A stretch of 64,000 bases of DNA, taken from contig CM040428.1 of the NCBI GenBank assembly GCA_022702705.1, forward strand, positions 92,376,287 through 92,440,286, written 5' to 3'. A program made the position numbers and the translations under genes. Every line of letters starts with the position of its first letter. Position 1 is the stretch's first letter. Source of the stretch: Papilionanthe hookeriana x Papilionanthe teres (taxonomy: Eukaryota > Streptophyta > Magnoliopsida > Asparagales > Orchidaceae). This document shows, in pieces, positions 31,204-43,649 of the stretch. The notes beneath the pieces are model-generated. The model had not been told where the DNA came from. It made no database searches and was given only the letters and a program-made list of their open reading frames with translations.

Positions 31204-32972
31204 TGATAAACCTAAAATATATAGTATTTTTATGCACATTTTTATACCTATTTTTGATGATATTGCACTTTAATGGAAGGTATTTTGTGTTTTTCTTGCA
31301 GGTATGATGAAAATAAGTGATAATGATGAAAGGAGCAAAATTGGATCAAATTTGGAGCAAAAAAATGAAAAATGAAAATTTGCGCTCTGGCAGCTAAGCT
31401 CCACTAGGAAGGCGTGCCACAGTTAAAAATCGAAATTAAATTGAATTTGGTGCCATTTTTAAAGGGGACGGGATGCAACTCCTGGTGGTAACTTCCATAA
31501 CTTCCTTTGGCCAACAAGTTTGAATGAAGGGGTGCATTCTTTGGTGGATACATCGAATCTGGACACATTTTGAAGAGACACCAAGGCACCTTTTAGTTTA
31601 ATATTTAAAGAGAGTCTTAGGAAAGATTAAGGGGCACTTCCATTGCATTTTGAGGGGCTCTTCCTTTGCATTTTGAAGAGAGTTTTAATTAAGAGTAGGA
31701 GTAGAGAGTAGAAAAGAGAAAAGGGTAGGATTAAAGCCTTCTTCTTCCCACTTCTTTTCTTTCCTTTAGTTTAGTTTTTTTAATTGAAGTCTGAAGTCTG
31801 TTTCTGAGTCATCAGAGTTGGGAGACCTGCTCTGAGGAGTAGTTTCGTGAAGAGTCAAGGTTTCAGAGGAACTTCCTGAGTCTTGTGGAGAGAATTTTCA
31901 GATAAGTGTTTACTTTTGTTCTTACATTTAGTTTTTAATTAATACTTATTTTTGTTTATTGTTTTTCTTATGGTTTCTAATTTCAAATAAATATGTTTTT
32001 GTATTTTCTCAATGCATTCTGAGTAGTTTACTTTATCTTTTTCTTTCTTAAATAAAGAAGTAATTCATGAAGAATTGTTGTGGAATATATGTGTTTAAAG
32101 TTGGAAGAAGTTGTGAAAATTGATTCTATAAACTTTAGTTACTTCTTAATTTAGCCAGTTAAGATGTAAAATTTATGGTGAGATTCTGTCAGATCCAATG
32201 CGGTATTGTCTCATAAAAATTAAAATGAGTCACATGAAATTATGTGGGTGAAAATTGTAGTTCATATAATTAAATGTAATATATTAGAAGATGTTTTTAA
32301 AGGGGAATAAAATTAGAGGATTTTTAGTGTGACAGGATAAAAGCCCATAATTTGGTTTTGAAGTTTTGAATTTTTTTTTGAGAAGTTAGCCCCCAAGTGG
32401 AGGGAATCGAGGGAACTATAGTGTGAGAGCTGGTATCTTCCCTGCCTAACCATGTTCAAAATGATAAAATTTTAAATTAACCAATGTTCTTTATAGAACC
32501 AAGTAAGGGTAAAGAATACATTTGCTTCTATTTATCACAACAAATTTAAATACTTCGACAACAATGATTTCATAATTATTACTACTTTATAAAAGAAAGA
32601 AAAAGATATTCTAGTTAATAGTGTTTTTCATATCGTGTTTACATTTATTATCATTTTAATTTCTTGTTTGATTTTTATAAGAAAATTTAAAGAGTGAAAT
32701 CAACTATCATACTTTTCAAAATCAAAACATAGTTTCAAAAGCCAATTAAAAAAGTAAAAAGATAATTTTCTTATTTCGTTAAAGATATTTCACTTTCCTT
32801 GTGGTTTCGATATCTCAGGGCTTAATCAGAAAGTCCTATATTACTTGATAAATGATACATATACTTGCGTAGTATCCCATATTATAAAATCATAATTTTC
32901 ATACCAAAATCATCAGCACATATATTTGGTGTGAAGTCAGGTTTTTGGAGCACATATATTTATCGGGGATCA
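31204..32972 (+). repeat. 3' LTR of the Athila element
   Basis: 1769 bases, from TGATAAACC to CGGGGATCA. It is collinear with 19501-21268 apart from scattered substitutions and small indels. One indel removes half of the GC-rich hairpin (near 31391-31420) and another adds GCAGGT near 31299. Confidence 0.93.
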
Positions 32973-34840
32973 GGGTCTAAGTTTGATTAAACCTTAGTTT
33001 GTTAAGGTTTAATGGTTAATTAGGTTTAATGGGTTAGACCTAATTAGGGTTTAGGTTTGATTAAACCTTAGTTATTTAAGGTTTAATGATTTAATTAGGT
33101 CTAATGGGTTAGACCTTGTTAGGGTTTATGTTTGATTAAACCTTTATTAGTTAAGATTTAACGATTTAATTAAGTGGGTTAGACCTAATTAGTGTTTAAG
33201 TTTGATTAAACCTTAGTTAGATAAGGTTTAATGGTTAATTACGTCTAATGGATCAGACCTAATTAGGGTTTAGGTTTGATTAAGCCTTTAAGTAGTTAAG
33301 GTTTAATGATTTAATTAGGTTTAATGGGTTAGACCTAATTAGGTTTTAGTTTTGAGTAATCCTTAGTTAGTTAAGATTTAATGATTTAATTAAGTATAAT
33401 GTGGCAGACATAATTAAGGTTTAAGTTTGATTAAACCTTAGTTAGTTAAGGTTTAATGGTTTAATTAGGTTTAATGGATTAGACCTAATTAGGGTTTAGG
33501 TTTGATTAAATCTTAGTTTGTTAAGGTTTAATGGATTTATTAGGTCTAATGGATTAGACCTAATTAAGGTTTAAATTTGTCTTAAACCTATTGTAATTAA
33601 GGTTTAAGTTTATTTATTAGGTCTAATTAGGGGTTAGACCTAATTAGATTTTAATTTGTTTTAAACCCAATTTAATTAAGGTTTTAGGTATTTAATTTAG
33701 TCTAATTAGGGGTTATACCTAATTAGGGTTTAATTTGTCATTAAGCTAATGTAATTAAGGTGTAAGGTATTTAAGAAGGTCTGATTAGAGGTTAGACCTA
33801 ATTAGAGTTTAGATTTTATTAAACCTTAGTTAGTTAAGATTTAATAGTTTAACTAACTCTAATAGGTTAGACCTAATTAGGCTTTAAATTTGATTAAAAC
33901 TTAGTTAGTTAAGGTTTAATAGTTTAATTAGGTCTAATGGGTTAGACCTAATTAGGTTTTTAATTTCTCTTAAACCTAATGTAATTAAGGCTTAAGGTGT
34001 TTCATTAAGTCTAATTACGGGTTAGACCTAATTATGGTTTAATTTGTCTTAACCTAATTTAATTATGGTTTAAGTATTAAATTAGGTCTAATTAGGGGTT
34101 AGACCTAATTAAGTTTTAATTTGTCTTAAACCTAATGTAATTAAGGCTTCCGGTATTTAATTAGGTCTAATTAGAGGTTACACTTAATAGGGTTTAATTT
34201 GTGTTAAACCTAATGTAATTAAGGTTTAAGGTATTTAATTATGTCTAATTAGGGGTTAGACCTAATTAGGGTTTGATTTTGTATTAAACATAATTTAGTT
34301 AAGGTTTAATGGGTTTAATTAAGCCTAGTGATGTCTTAAGCTTTAATTAAGGTTTGATTTTGTATTAAACCTAATTTAGTTAAGGTTTAATGGTTTTAAT
34401 TAAGCCTAGTGATGTCTTAAGCTTAATTAAAGTTTGATTTTGTATTAAACCAAATTTAGTTAAGTTTAATGGGTTTAACTAAGCCTAGTTATGTGTTAAG
34501 CTTATTTAAGGTTTGATTTTGTATTAAACCTAATTCAGTTAAGTTTAAACTGGTTTAATTAAGCCTAGCGATGTCTTAAGCCTAATTAAGGTCTGATTTT
34601 GTATTAAACCAAATTTACTTAAGGTTTAATGGGTTTAATTATTCATAGTGATGTCTTAAGCTTAATTAAGGTTTGATTTTATATTGAACCTAATATACTT
34701 AAGGTTTAATGGGTTTAATTAACTCTAGTGATGTCTTAAGCTTAATTAAGGTTTGATTTTGTATTAAACCTAATTTAGTTAAGGTTTAATGTGTTTAATT
34801 AAGGCTAGTAATGTCTTAAGCTTAATTAAGGTTTGTCTTG
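32973..34840 (-). repeat. Degenerate minisatellite in the LTR (right part), ~70-75-bp period
   Basis: Units contain GGGTTAGACCTAATTAGG and GATTAAACCTTAGTTAGTTA. GGGTTAGACC recurs at 33031, 33106 and 33176 (spacing 75, 70). From about 34260 the unit changes to one with TTTTGTATTAAACC and CTAGTGATGTCTTAAGC. Together with 17750-19500 this makes one array of more than 3.5 kb, split by the Athila insertion. Confidence 0.85.
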
Positions 34841-37218
34841 AGTCTACTTGGAGTTAGACTCAGGATTGTCCTAACTCATTGTAAAATAGGCTAAGTAGAG
34901 TGAGGGGAAAGATTTTAGAGTTTTTTAAAATTATTAATTTATAAATAATAAATTTAACTCAACTTAAAATGTTTTCTTAAATTGACTTAATGATTTAAAA
35001 ATTATTTTTAAGGTTATTGTCTATCACCTTTGAATTCCTAGCCATTCTCAAAGTTTAATTCTTCAATATTTTCATTTTTTATTTCAATTATTCTTTAAAA
35101 TAATTATAAAGTGTCTTGAAAATTAGGAAATAATGTCTTAGAGGATTTTCCTAGCCTAGGAAAAATCAAGAAAGGTTCCTAAGAACATAGAGATAAATCC
35201 CTAAAAATTCCATACTTTTCTGACTTATAATTAATTTTTAAAAATTAAATTACTCAAGAGAGTATCTAATCAATTAAAAATTAAATTTAAAGGGTAAAAT
35301 TATGATTTTTGTCTCATAATTTTTTCCACATCATGCTGAAACTGAGGGTATTTTTATCTTATTTTTATGATTTTACTTTGCAAAGAAATGATTTTTTTAT
35401 TATTTTAAGGTTAACTGGATTTTTTAAAATCCAAATTAAGCCCTAAATTACCTGATTGTGCCGCGTGTCCTCGGATCAGTCTAAATGCGGCTGATTCACT
35501 GCGGAGATTTGAACGTGGATCAAGCTAGAATGAATCACAGCCGTCCTTTTCCAAAACACGGGAATGGACGACATCCGTTCATCCTCTTCATTTGTTTTAA
35601 ACCCGAACACCATCCATGTTCTAGACACAATATCTCGTTTGATTCTTGATGGAATTAGGTGACTTTTTTCTAGAGCTTCATCTGAAAAACACGAACATAT
35701 CCATACAGATTTTTATTGGTTAATTAGCTAGACCAACTCTAGACCAAAACCAAGCTCAAGTAGGGTGCGAAGAACCATACCTTAGCCTCAGTGAGTATAT
35801 TCTTAAATTGGATGGCTTGGAGGCTTCGTTTCGACCTCAGGAAGCTTTTCCCCAAGTCAATTTGGGTTGAAATTAGGTTTGTATATGACTTTGTCCTTAA
35901 GGTGTCTCAGCTTGATAAAGGAAGGTCAATCAGTGGGTTAGGACCAATGGGGATGGCCAATTTTGATTGGGCTTATCTTTGTAGGGTCCTAAAAAGCTTT
36001 AGGGAAGGTCAATTTAAAGTTTTGGATAACTTCATTTTAAACTCCATTTTTGTTTTGTTTTAAGGTCTTCAGGTTGGCTAAATTGGGGAGATTTAGTGGG
36101 TTTAAGGAGCTGGATTTAATGGAGATCAATTCCTTAGGTACTAGGGAAGAATTTTGATGTTCAAAGCTAAAGAAATTGGGCAATGTAAGGGTGTGTCTCC
36201 TATTGATCTCCCTTTCTTGGTGCTCTCAAGTTTGGCGTATTTTTTGCCCTAAGAGGCCATGGCTATGCTTGAGCTTGTCTAGGGGATGTTATAACCATGT
36301 CATGATGTCTAAAGGATAGAATTGTAGGCCGTAGATATCCATAGTTGTGTATTTCCACGTTTCATAGGATGAACATTCATTTAAAGCATTGGACTTGTTT
36401 AGACCTTGGCTCCTTTTCATTGGATAGAAGATGATGTGAATGGTGACTTGGAAATAAGCTCGTTAATCATCATCCACATAAGCATGTATGTCACCTATAA
36501 TTTTCATGAGGAGATGACACATAGGTTTCCCTCACACTCACTTCTATGGCTTGGTCAAGATGACCTTTAACTATGGTGAAAGGGTTACATAAGTCAAGCT
36601 TCTGCTTAATTGGGTGAGGGGAGAGGTGAGTAGTGACTCACCCAAACCCTTTCCCAAAGGTGACTTAGTTAATTAACACCATTTGAATTCATTTATCATG
36701 GCATCGTGATGAGCTTTCACCTTGGTTAACCATGTTAAAAGTGAAAGCATAGGTGGTGTTTTCCTCCTTTTGGTGAGTCCATGGAATGTTTGATATGTCG
36801 TATAGCTTGGTCGGCACATCTTCTTAGGGGGGAGGGTGAGTCATTCTTTGAAGTGAGGAGGTTTTTCCACCTTAAATTCGTTAGTATCATGAGGTTTAGT
36901 TATGGTTAATATGATGTGGCATGGGTCATCCAATGGTTAGATTCATTTGTAGTGGGTCTTATGGGTTATCTATAACCTATATGAGGTCATCCATGATGTC
37001 ATTATTGGGGTTTAGAAATTTAAAACTAATTATTGTGTCATGGGTGATGTCATGTGTCCAAATTTTATTTTATGGCTTTTTAATTATAATTCCATTTTAA
37101 TTAATTATGTAATTAATCAAAACAGTTGGAAATTATATTATTAGCCAACTAATCAATCAAAATAATTTTTGAATTATTTGATTAATTTCATCATGTTTTG
37201 GTTCAAAATTAAGTATTT

Positions 37219-37750
37219 TGACTAACTTTGATAAATATTGACTAGGGATGACCAATATAGACCCAGGTTGACCTAGGTTGATAAGTTTTGACTTTTTAAC
37301 CTTGTCATGGTTTGGTTGGTCACGAGGTCCAAAGATTAAGTCATCTAGGGTTTAATTTGGTCATGTTGACCAATTTTAAGATTTAGGTCAATCCAAGGGT
37401 TAATTTGCTGACTTTTGGATTTTATATTGGTCTTCTAAACTAATGATGAGTTGATTAGGTCAATAGTTGACCGATGATGTCAATGTGGTAGTCATTTAGG
37501 TTTTAGGTTGGCCAATTTAACCAATTTGGCTTGTTTAGGTCAAGGTTTGACCTATGATGTCAATGTGATAGCTTTCAGGTCATGGATTGACTGATTAAGT
37601 TAAAGTTTGACAAATGTGGTGTTCATTGGGTCAAAAATTGACCAATTTGGATAAAGTTGACTTTTTGGGTCAAAGTTTGAACTATTGGGTCAATGCGGTG
37701 GTCATTAGGTCAAAAATTGACCAGTTTGACCAAAGTTGACTTTTTGGGTC
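37219..37750 (-). promoter_or_regulatory. W-box (TTGACY) cluster in U3 of the minus-strand Tat LTR
   Basis: By eye I count about 21 TTGACC/TTGACT cores on either strand in about 530 bases (for example 37219, 37268, 37632, 37638, 37724), partly as diverged repeats like GGTCAAAAATTGACC. TTGACY is the core bound by WRKY transcription factors. The position is within 850 bases of the LTR 5' end, in U3. The other Tat LTRs have only a few such cores in the comparable place. Confidence 0.55.
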
Positions 37751-38057
37751 AAAGGTTAACTTGTTGGGTCCTCAGTTGATCAAATCAGGGCTTGCCATAG
37801 CTAATTTGATCATTTAAGAATGTCATTAAAATTTCGGTTAAGAATGTCATTAGGGTCTTACCCTAGTTATTAGGATTTAGTGACCATCATTAAGATTTAG
37901 GGAGCCAATATAGGTAGACTTCCTGTCTCAAAATGGTTTAGAAATAATCCTCACAAAAGTGAGGTCAGCAGTGGGCTTCATGATCTTATGTTAGTAGGCC
38001 TTCTTTTTGTACTCCTCCCTCATGGATCATTAGATCTCCTCATGATCATCGCTAACA

Positions 38058-38250
38058 TATTTTTCATGTAAATAATTGACACACTTTCAGCCGTTAAAAG
38101 TTGTTGTTGGGTTTAATTTAATTTAATATATATGTATATATATATGCTTTGAGAAAATATCATTTTTTATATAAAAATATGAAATCAAAGTGATCTCATA
38201 TATGCAATAGTTTAAATAAACGAGCACTACACAGCAAGTCATGCATCTAT
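38058..38250 (-). repeat. Third Tat LTR, left fragment (near its 3' end)
   Basis: The string AAATAAACGAGCACTACACAGCAAGTCATGCATCTAT matches, in pieces, 53020-53060 of the solo LTR and the same place in the LTR at 9479-15634. The fragment is cut on the right by the minus-strand Athila relative (TSD TCTAT, 38246-38250). It is cut on the left by the LTR ending at 38057. Its last few bases should lie beyond the left edge of the window. Confidence 0.65.
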
Positions 38251-40125
38251 TGATGCAAATTTTTTATATGTAAGAATTTATGACCCCAGATTTATATATT
38301 TATAATGAATTTGTAATGTCACAATTTCAAACGCAAGTATACGTATCGTATCAAGTAATACAGGGCTCTAATGGACTCCCCTTTATCGATCCCATAGGGA
38401 AGCGAGGTAAAAAGTTCCTTAGTCAAATTCTAGTCTACTACTATCAGAGTTTAGTTTGGAAGGTCGATATAAGTGGTTTTTCTAACAACTACTCCTAAAT
38501 GCAGATGATTATATGTAAGGATAATAACTACTCCTAAATGCAAATATTACTTCTAAAGATAACCCTTTTTGGGGAAATTGGTTTGGTGAATTTTGAGATA
38601 ATGAAAACTACTATTCTTATGTAATGAATTGGATAAAGTTTAGGAATGTGATGCATTAAATATTGTATGTGCCAAATAGGAGCAATCCTATTCTTTACCC
38701 TCAAAAGAATACCCCCTCTTTCAAGCATGTAAAGAACATTGACATATCCTAAGTTCAGTCACTAAATCTAAGGCTAGGCTAAGAGGATACCAGCTGTCAC
38801 TACGGAGCTCCCACTCACCCTTCACCTGAAGGCTAACCTTCGAGTTTAGTTACTAATCTTAGGACCAAATTGGGGATCTCAGCCTGTCACCCTGAAACCT
38901 CCAATTCGACGCCGATCAAAACCATATTTCCCTATTTATTTGGGCTCAAACCCCATGAACTACGTAATTCATTCACGGACATTGAATGTGGTTCCACTTT
39001 GTTGAGAATTACACCTCCCCTTTTGGGTCAATGCAATTACAACAAATTTTAACACTAAAACAGGCCTTTATTGTAATATAAATGAAGTGCAAGTAAAAAC
39101 CATCACATTTATAATTAAAACATCTTTCAGTAAGCATCCCAATATCCTAATCATGAATCCTACTCATTGTAAAAGAAAAGTAGAATAAAAATAATGACAT
39201 AATCTTCTTATGCCACTATTTCCAAAGAAGAAGAAAGAGTAAGAGAAAGACATCGCAAAACACGAAGAAAACACAACGAAAAACTTCATTTCAAAGCAAA
39301 TCCACAAAATAAGTGTTTACAAAACCATAAGATGATGAAGAACACAATACTTAGCTTTTTTCCCTTGAAAGAAAGATGAAAATCTCCCACACAAAGTCTC
39401 CCGTCGATCCATGCAATGCTAGAACATTCCCTTACATATTCTCTCAAAATCCCCTCTCCAATCTCTCCAAAAAAGGTAGAAATCTACATTTCTACTCCTA
39501 TTGTAAGATCTCTAATCATTCTCTACGTTTTTCTAACTTTTACTACCCTCTTTTTGGCTTCAAATTCGGTTTAAAATAGTGTAGGGACGAATTTCACAAT
39601 AGGTGCACAAAGAAACATTCCAAAAAGCATCCAGATTCAATGTATTTGGCCAATAACTGCTCTTGGAGTCACCGGCACTGTACTTGGGCGCTGCCGGCGC
39701 CCAAAAATCATGGTCGCGGGTTCCTGGCGCCGCCGGCGCCCTATTCTTCACAGCTCCACCATTTTGCTCTGTTTGGCTCTGTATTAGCTCCGAATCGCCC
39801 CGTTTCAGTTGCGTTGCGTTCCTAACAGATAGCCCTACAAAATAGGCATAAAAACAACCTTTCTTTAAAGTGTAATCTCAATCAAAAATATGCAATAAGT
39901 GTAAAATATATTAAGCATAAAAAGACTTATCAAAATTTGTTAGGCCAAAATTTGCTTTGTTGCTTGTTTTTGCTCTAAATTGCATCATTTTTGCTACTTT
40001 TTCTCAAATCACCATTTTCTCTACCTAAAACCAAAAAAAATAAAAAATAACTTCCTTTAAAGTGTAATATCATAAAAAATTAGTAAAATTATATAGCAAA
40101 AAGCGTATATATTTTAGGCGTGTCA
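38251..40125 (-). repeat. 3' LTR of the non-autonomous Athila-like element
   Basis: 1875 bases; plus-strand ends TGATGCAAAT and AGGCGTGTCA. Contains a GC-rich palindromic block (GGGCGCTGCCGGCGCCC and GGCGCCGCCGGCGCC, about 39688-39742), comparable in position to the hairpin of the other Athila LTR. Minor frames in it (38280, 39376 and others) are not genes. Confidence 0.92.
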
Positions 40126-42178
40126 AATACCCACAAACTTAACTGTTACTTGTCCTCAAGTAACACTATAACTTTAAAAACCAAATATATTGACTTGTAA
40201 TTGTGGGTTTCAATAGAGTTTCCTATAATTTCATCTCAGAAATATTATAGTATAACATAGGAGAAATTCTAGCAAATCAACTTATGACTAGAGCGTAAGA
40301 ATATCTCATATTCAACTTAGGAATCCTAATTTTCTATTTACTTCAAAAGTTATTGAAACTTGTCAAACTAAAGATTCAAAGAAATTATAAAATAGAATTT
40401 AAGCACTTATTTATACCAATTTGACCAATACTTTTTGAAATAAGAATAAGCTTAGGATTAAGTCTTTTCATTTAAAAAGATTCAAGTAAAACAAATTTTT
40501 GATTAGGCTTCTCCTCAAGCTTCTCCTCACTTTTTTTTTTCTTTTTTTTCTTTTCTTTCGGAATCATTTTCAATCCCTTTTTTTCACTTTTTTTTTTTTC
40601 GGGATCATTTTTAATCCCTTTTTTCACCTTTTTTTATATGAGGATTTTTATATCTGGATAGGCCTTTAATAATTTTGAATTTCACTATCCCCTTTCTAAA
40701 ATTCAAAACTCAAAATTTTCCCTTACTTTTTATAAGTGTAAGTATTAGATAAAAAAAGATTTTCAATAAAGACTCAATTCTCATTAAGTATAAATCTTAG
40801 AATTTTAGGTTTCCAAATATTCAACTCCTTTCTACCATAAATAGCAAAATCATTTTCCCAATGTTTCCTACAAAATATCTTAACTGTAGAACAGTTTCTT
40901 CACATAGGATTTCAACTAAGTTATTTTTCTAACATTCCTAAAATCAAAATTATAGTAACCTAAAGGTAACACCACATACCACAAGTCATTTTAAAAGTAA
41001 TAGTAAATTAATTACAGGTTACTGAGGACAAATAAAGTTTAACTTTGAAAGTTATTTCTCTTTCTCTCCCAAAACTTAAATTTTTAAATATTTTGCAATT
41101 AATTTCGTAAAATTTAGTAGGAAGAAAAAGTAAAAACTAAATCTACTAACTACTACAACATCCTATCAAATTCATATACATGCAAAATCAGAATAGAATG
41201 TTTGTATGAGAAAGTAAATCTAACCTAAAACATGCTTGTAATAAAATTACACTAAAAGGAAGTATTTTCACATTAAAATTTTATTTTTCTTCCTACCCCC
41301 AAACTTAATTTTTAACATATATAGCATCTTGTACAGAAACTGTAAGCATGAAGAAAAACAGTTTAGAAATTCTATCTACCACAAATGTCTATCAAAAACA
41401 TCTTCAATTATTCATCAGGACAAAACAATACGCAACAAAAAGTAAATCTAAACTAATCATGCCAGAATGAAGTTCACTAAATAAAATTTTAATTAGCATA
41501 GCGAGTATCAACAAGGGAATATAAAAATGTTCTTCAAGTCTTATATAAAGTTGTAACACAAACATAAACACACATATGATAAATGAGGACAATTCTTCCT
41601 TTAACTTATCACATCTCACTAAATTAATTCCAATTTCTAACGGAATCACTACACTAATAAATTAGGTACTTTTAAATGATTTTATAGATTATAATCCCAA
41701 AGATAAAATTATCCCTGATGTATTGGCTCCTAGGCACCAATCTCAGGCATCATCTAATCTCTTTAATTAACCACCTCTAACAATTATAAATCGTAGTGTA
41801 AGATCATCCACAAGTTATTCATCAAATAGGTTCACGACTCCTACCAATTGAAATCAAAGTCATAGAAAGGAAGTAACAAAATTAATATGGATTTGTTACA
41901 GTTTAAATTCATGATGTCTCTTGTAAAACTTAAATCTAGGTAAGACTCAAGTCATAGTGGACTCGTCAATCCAACTACTACAAGAGAACATAAAAGTTTA
42001 ACCATAATAAGAAGTTAAGGAATCAACTCCCTCATGACACACAAAGATCAAATAAAACAACATAAAATCCAAACATCTATCAACAACAATCAAACTTGAA
42101 TAATCCACACTAAAGCAAGCACAATACAACACTAACAATCATGACTCTCATGCACACTAAATCAAAGCACACTGATAA
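40126..42178 (-). other. Post-pol non-coding region of the non-autonomous element
   Basis: About 2 kb, AT-rich. The minus-strand polypurine tract region is AAGTTTGTGGG (40129-40140) next to the LTR. A second purine tract, AAGTTTGGGGGTAGGAAG on the minus strand, is at about 41288-41305. The conserved post-pol string CCAAGCGCTTTATGGGAGG is at about 42190-42212. No ORF is supported here. Confidence 0.65.
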
Positions 42179-43357
42179 CTATGGGTTGCCTCCCATAAAG
42201 CGCTTGGTTTTAACGTCGCGGGCCTGACAAATGATTCCTCGTGGATCAAAATTCCAATTAAGTAATCCTCGATCAATCGCCCAATCTTTTTCAGATCCAG
42301 AGATTCCTACAGAATTCTTAAATTGTAATTTTTTATTCAGCTTTTCTTTTTCAGATTGATCCATACCATTGTTCCTCATATTTCGTTCTAGATCCAATAT
42401 TCTTCAATTGATTTTCTCAATCCGCATATTAATATCATCCTTGAAATTTATAAGAAATGTATCTATATATGATAATTCAATATCTCCCAAATTTTGGATC
42501 GGATTCTCTCTAGATAATTCAGATTTTGGATCAAATTCTTCTACGTTACACTTATGATTCAAGTTATCTTCCAATTCTTCCCCTTGGTACTGAGTAAAGA
42601 GTTGAGGTGGTATTTCTATATATCTATCTAATTCCTTTGGAATTTCTTCTATTGGTCTTTCAATTTCCTTTTCTTCTTTTCTCAACTCATCATTTATTTG
42701 AATCATATCCTCAATTTCAATAACTTTAAATTGCTCATCATTCATCTGCTTAGGGTTTATCTTAGGGTCACTAGGTAAAATCTCTTGGGGTTAAATGTTA
42801 ATTGCATTCATAATCTGCCCCAACTGGTTTTTTATATTCTTCATAGCCGCCCCTTGACTTTCTAGCTCACATGCCAATTGAATCACATCCTTTTCTAATA
42901 GTAATTATATTTCCTCATCTTGTGGGTTAGAGTGAAATCTATAAGGAAAAGAAATTCCTTCGCTAAAATCGTCCTGATTATTCCAATCACATATCTGATT
43001 AAATTGATTATTTTCCCAATATTGGTTTTCTCCTCCAAAATTAGTATTCCAGTTAAAGTTTGAATAATCTTCCCAACCTAGATTGCAATAATCATAATAA
43101 GGATTGTACATCTCAGGGCCAGTTTCAAAATAATTAGGCCCAATCAATTGTCCAAATGAATTTTTCTTTATAACTTAGGGACCTTGAGGATAACTCTTTA
43201 TGTATTGATCTAACTTCCTCTCAATATCACCAACGTGAGAACTTAATAAAGTAAGCATATCATCTTGAAAATTGATTACTCTCTTAGGGTTTACTCTTTC
43301 AAAATTACTAGAATTATAATCCAAATCTAAATATTCGTTATATTATCAATCCGCCAT
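42179..43357 (-). pseudogene. gag: Gag linker remnant of the non-autonomous element
   Basis: Three minus-strand frames (42905-43147, 42404-42745, 42179-42397) plus sequence up to about 43357 match the C-terminal half of the Athila gag at 22157-22870. Shared features are an NPKRV..FQDDML segment, the Asn/Trp-rich stretch (CNLGWEDYSNFNWNTN) and the acidic linker. Stops separate them. The gag core domain is missing, and beyond the linker the sequence jumps to the post-pol region. These frames may be relics, or a short retained product. Confidence 0.6.
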
Positions 43358-43627
43358 TTCTACATTAAATCCATGGAGTCTTTTCTGATTCATCATCCTC
43401 CTAAAAGTTCTCTAAATCCAAGTTGTAAGATTCAAGGTCTGCAGCTCCTGAACTACACGTACAAAGACTTAACTAATAGGACAGATATCAAAAATATTTT
43501 TGGTATTTTGGATTTTTTTTCTTGAAAATAAACACACAATAATTAAACACACTATATAGTACTATAAATTCTAAATTTAAGTCTTATAGGTTTAACTAAA
43601 ATTCTCCCAAAGTTCTTATCGAAGCTT

Positions 43628-43643
43628 CCCGGCAACGGTGCCA
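43628..43643 (-). other. Primer-binding site, tRNA-Asp type
   Basis: On the minus strand TGGCACCGTTGCCGGG, one mismatch from the tRNA-Asp complement. It is preceded by AGTTTT and the LTR end, as in the Athila element at 21269-21291. Confidence 0.85.
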
Positions 43644-43649
43644 AAAACT

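Larger units (their letters stand above)
19501..32972 (+). mobile_element. Athila-lineage LTR retrotransposon, full length but decayed (13.5 kb)
   Basis: LTRs at 19501-21268 and 31204-32972 are closely similar over their whole length. The five-base duplication GGGTC flanks the element exactly (19496-19500 and 32973-32977). It has a tRNA-Asp primer site, gag, protease, reverse transcriptase, RNase H, integrase, two accessory ORFs and a polypurine tract. It is inserted in the minisatellite of the minus-strand Tat LTR. Every gene carries stops or frameshifts. Assignment to Athila rests on the primer site, the pol sequence and the plant-transposon-protein ORF after pol. Confidence 0.92.
32973..38057 (-). 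repeat. 5' LTR of the minus-strand Tat-like element, 5' (U3-side) part
   Basis: Continues the LTR interrupted at 19500. Its minus-strand start is TGTTAGCGATGATC, at 38057, comparable with TGTTGACCTCAT and TGTTAACATCAC of the other Tat LTRs. The CpG-rich block with ATGGACGACATCCGTTCATC (35570 region) matches 57300-57330 of the solo LTR. Flanking bases on the right are TATTT. The LTR is about 7.7 kb long when the Athila insert is removed. A short plus-strand frame at 35791-36063 is not considered real. Confidence 0.72.
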
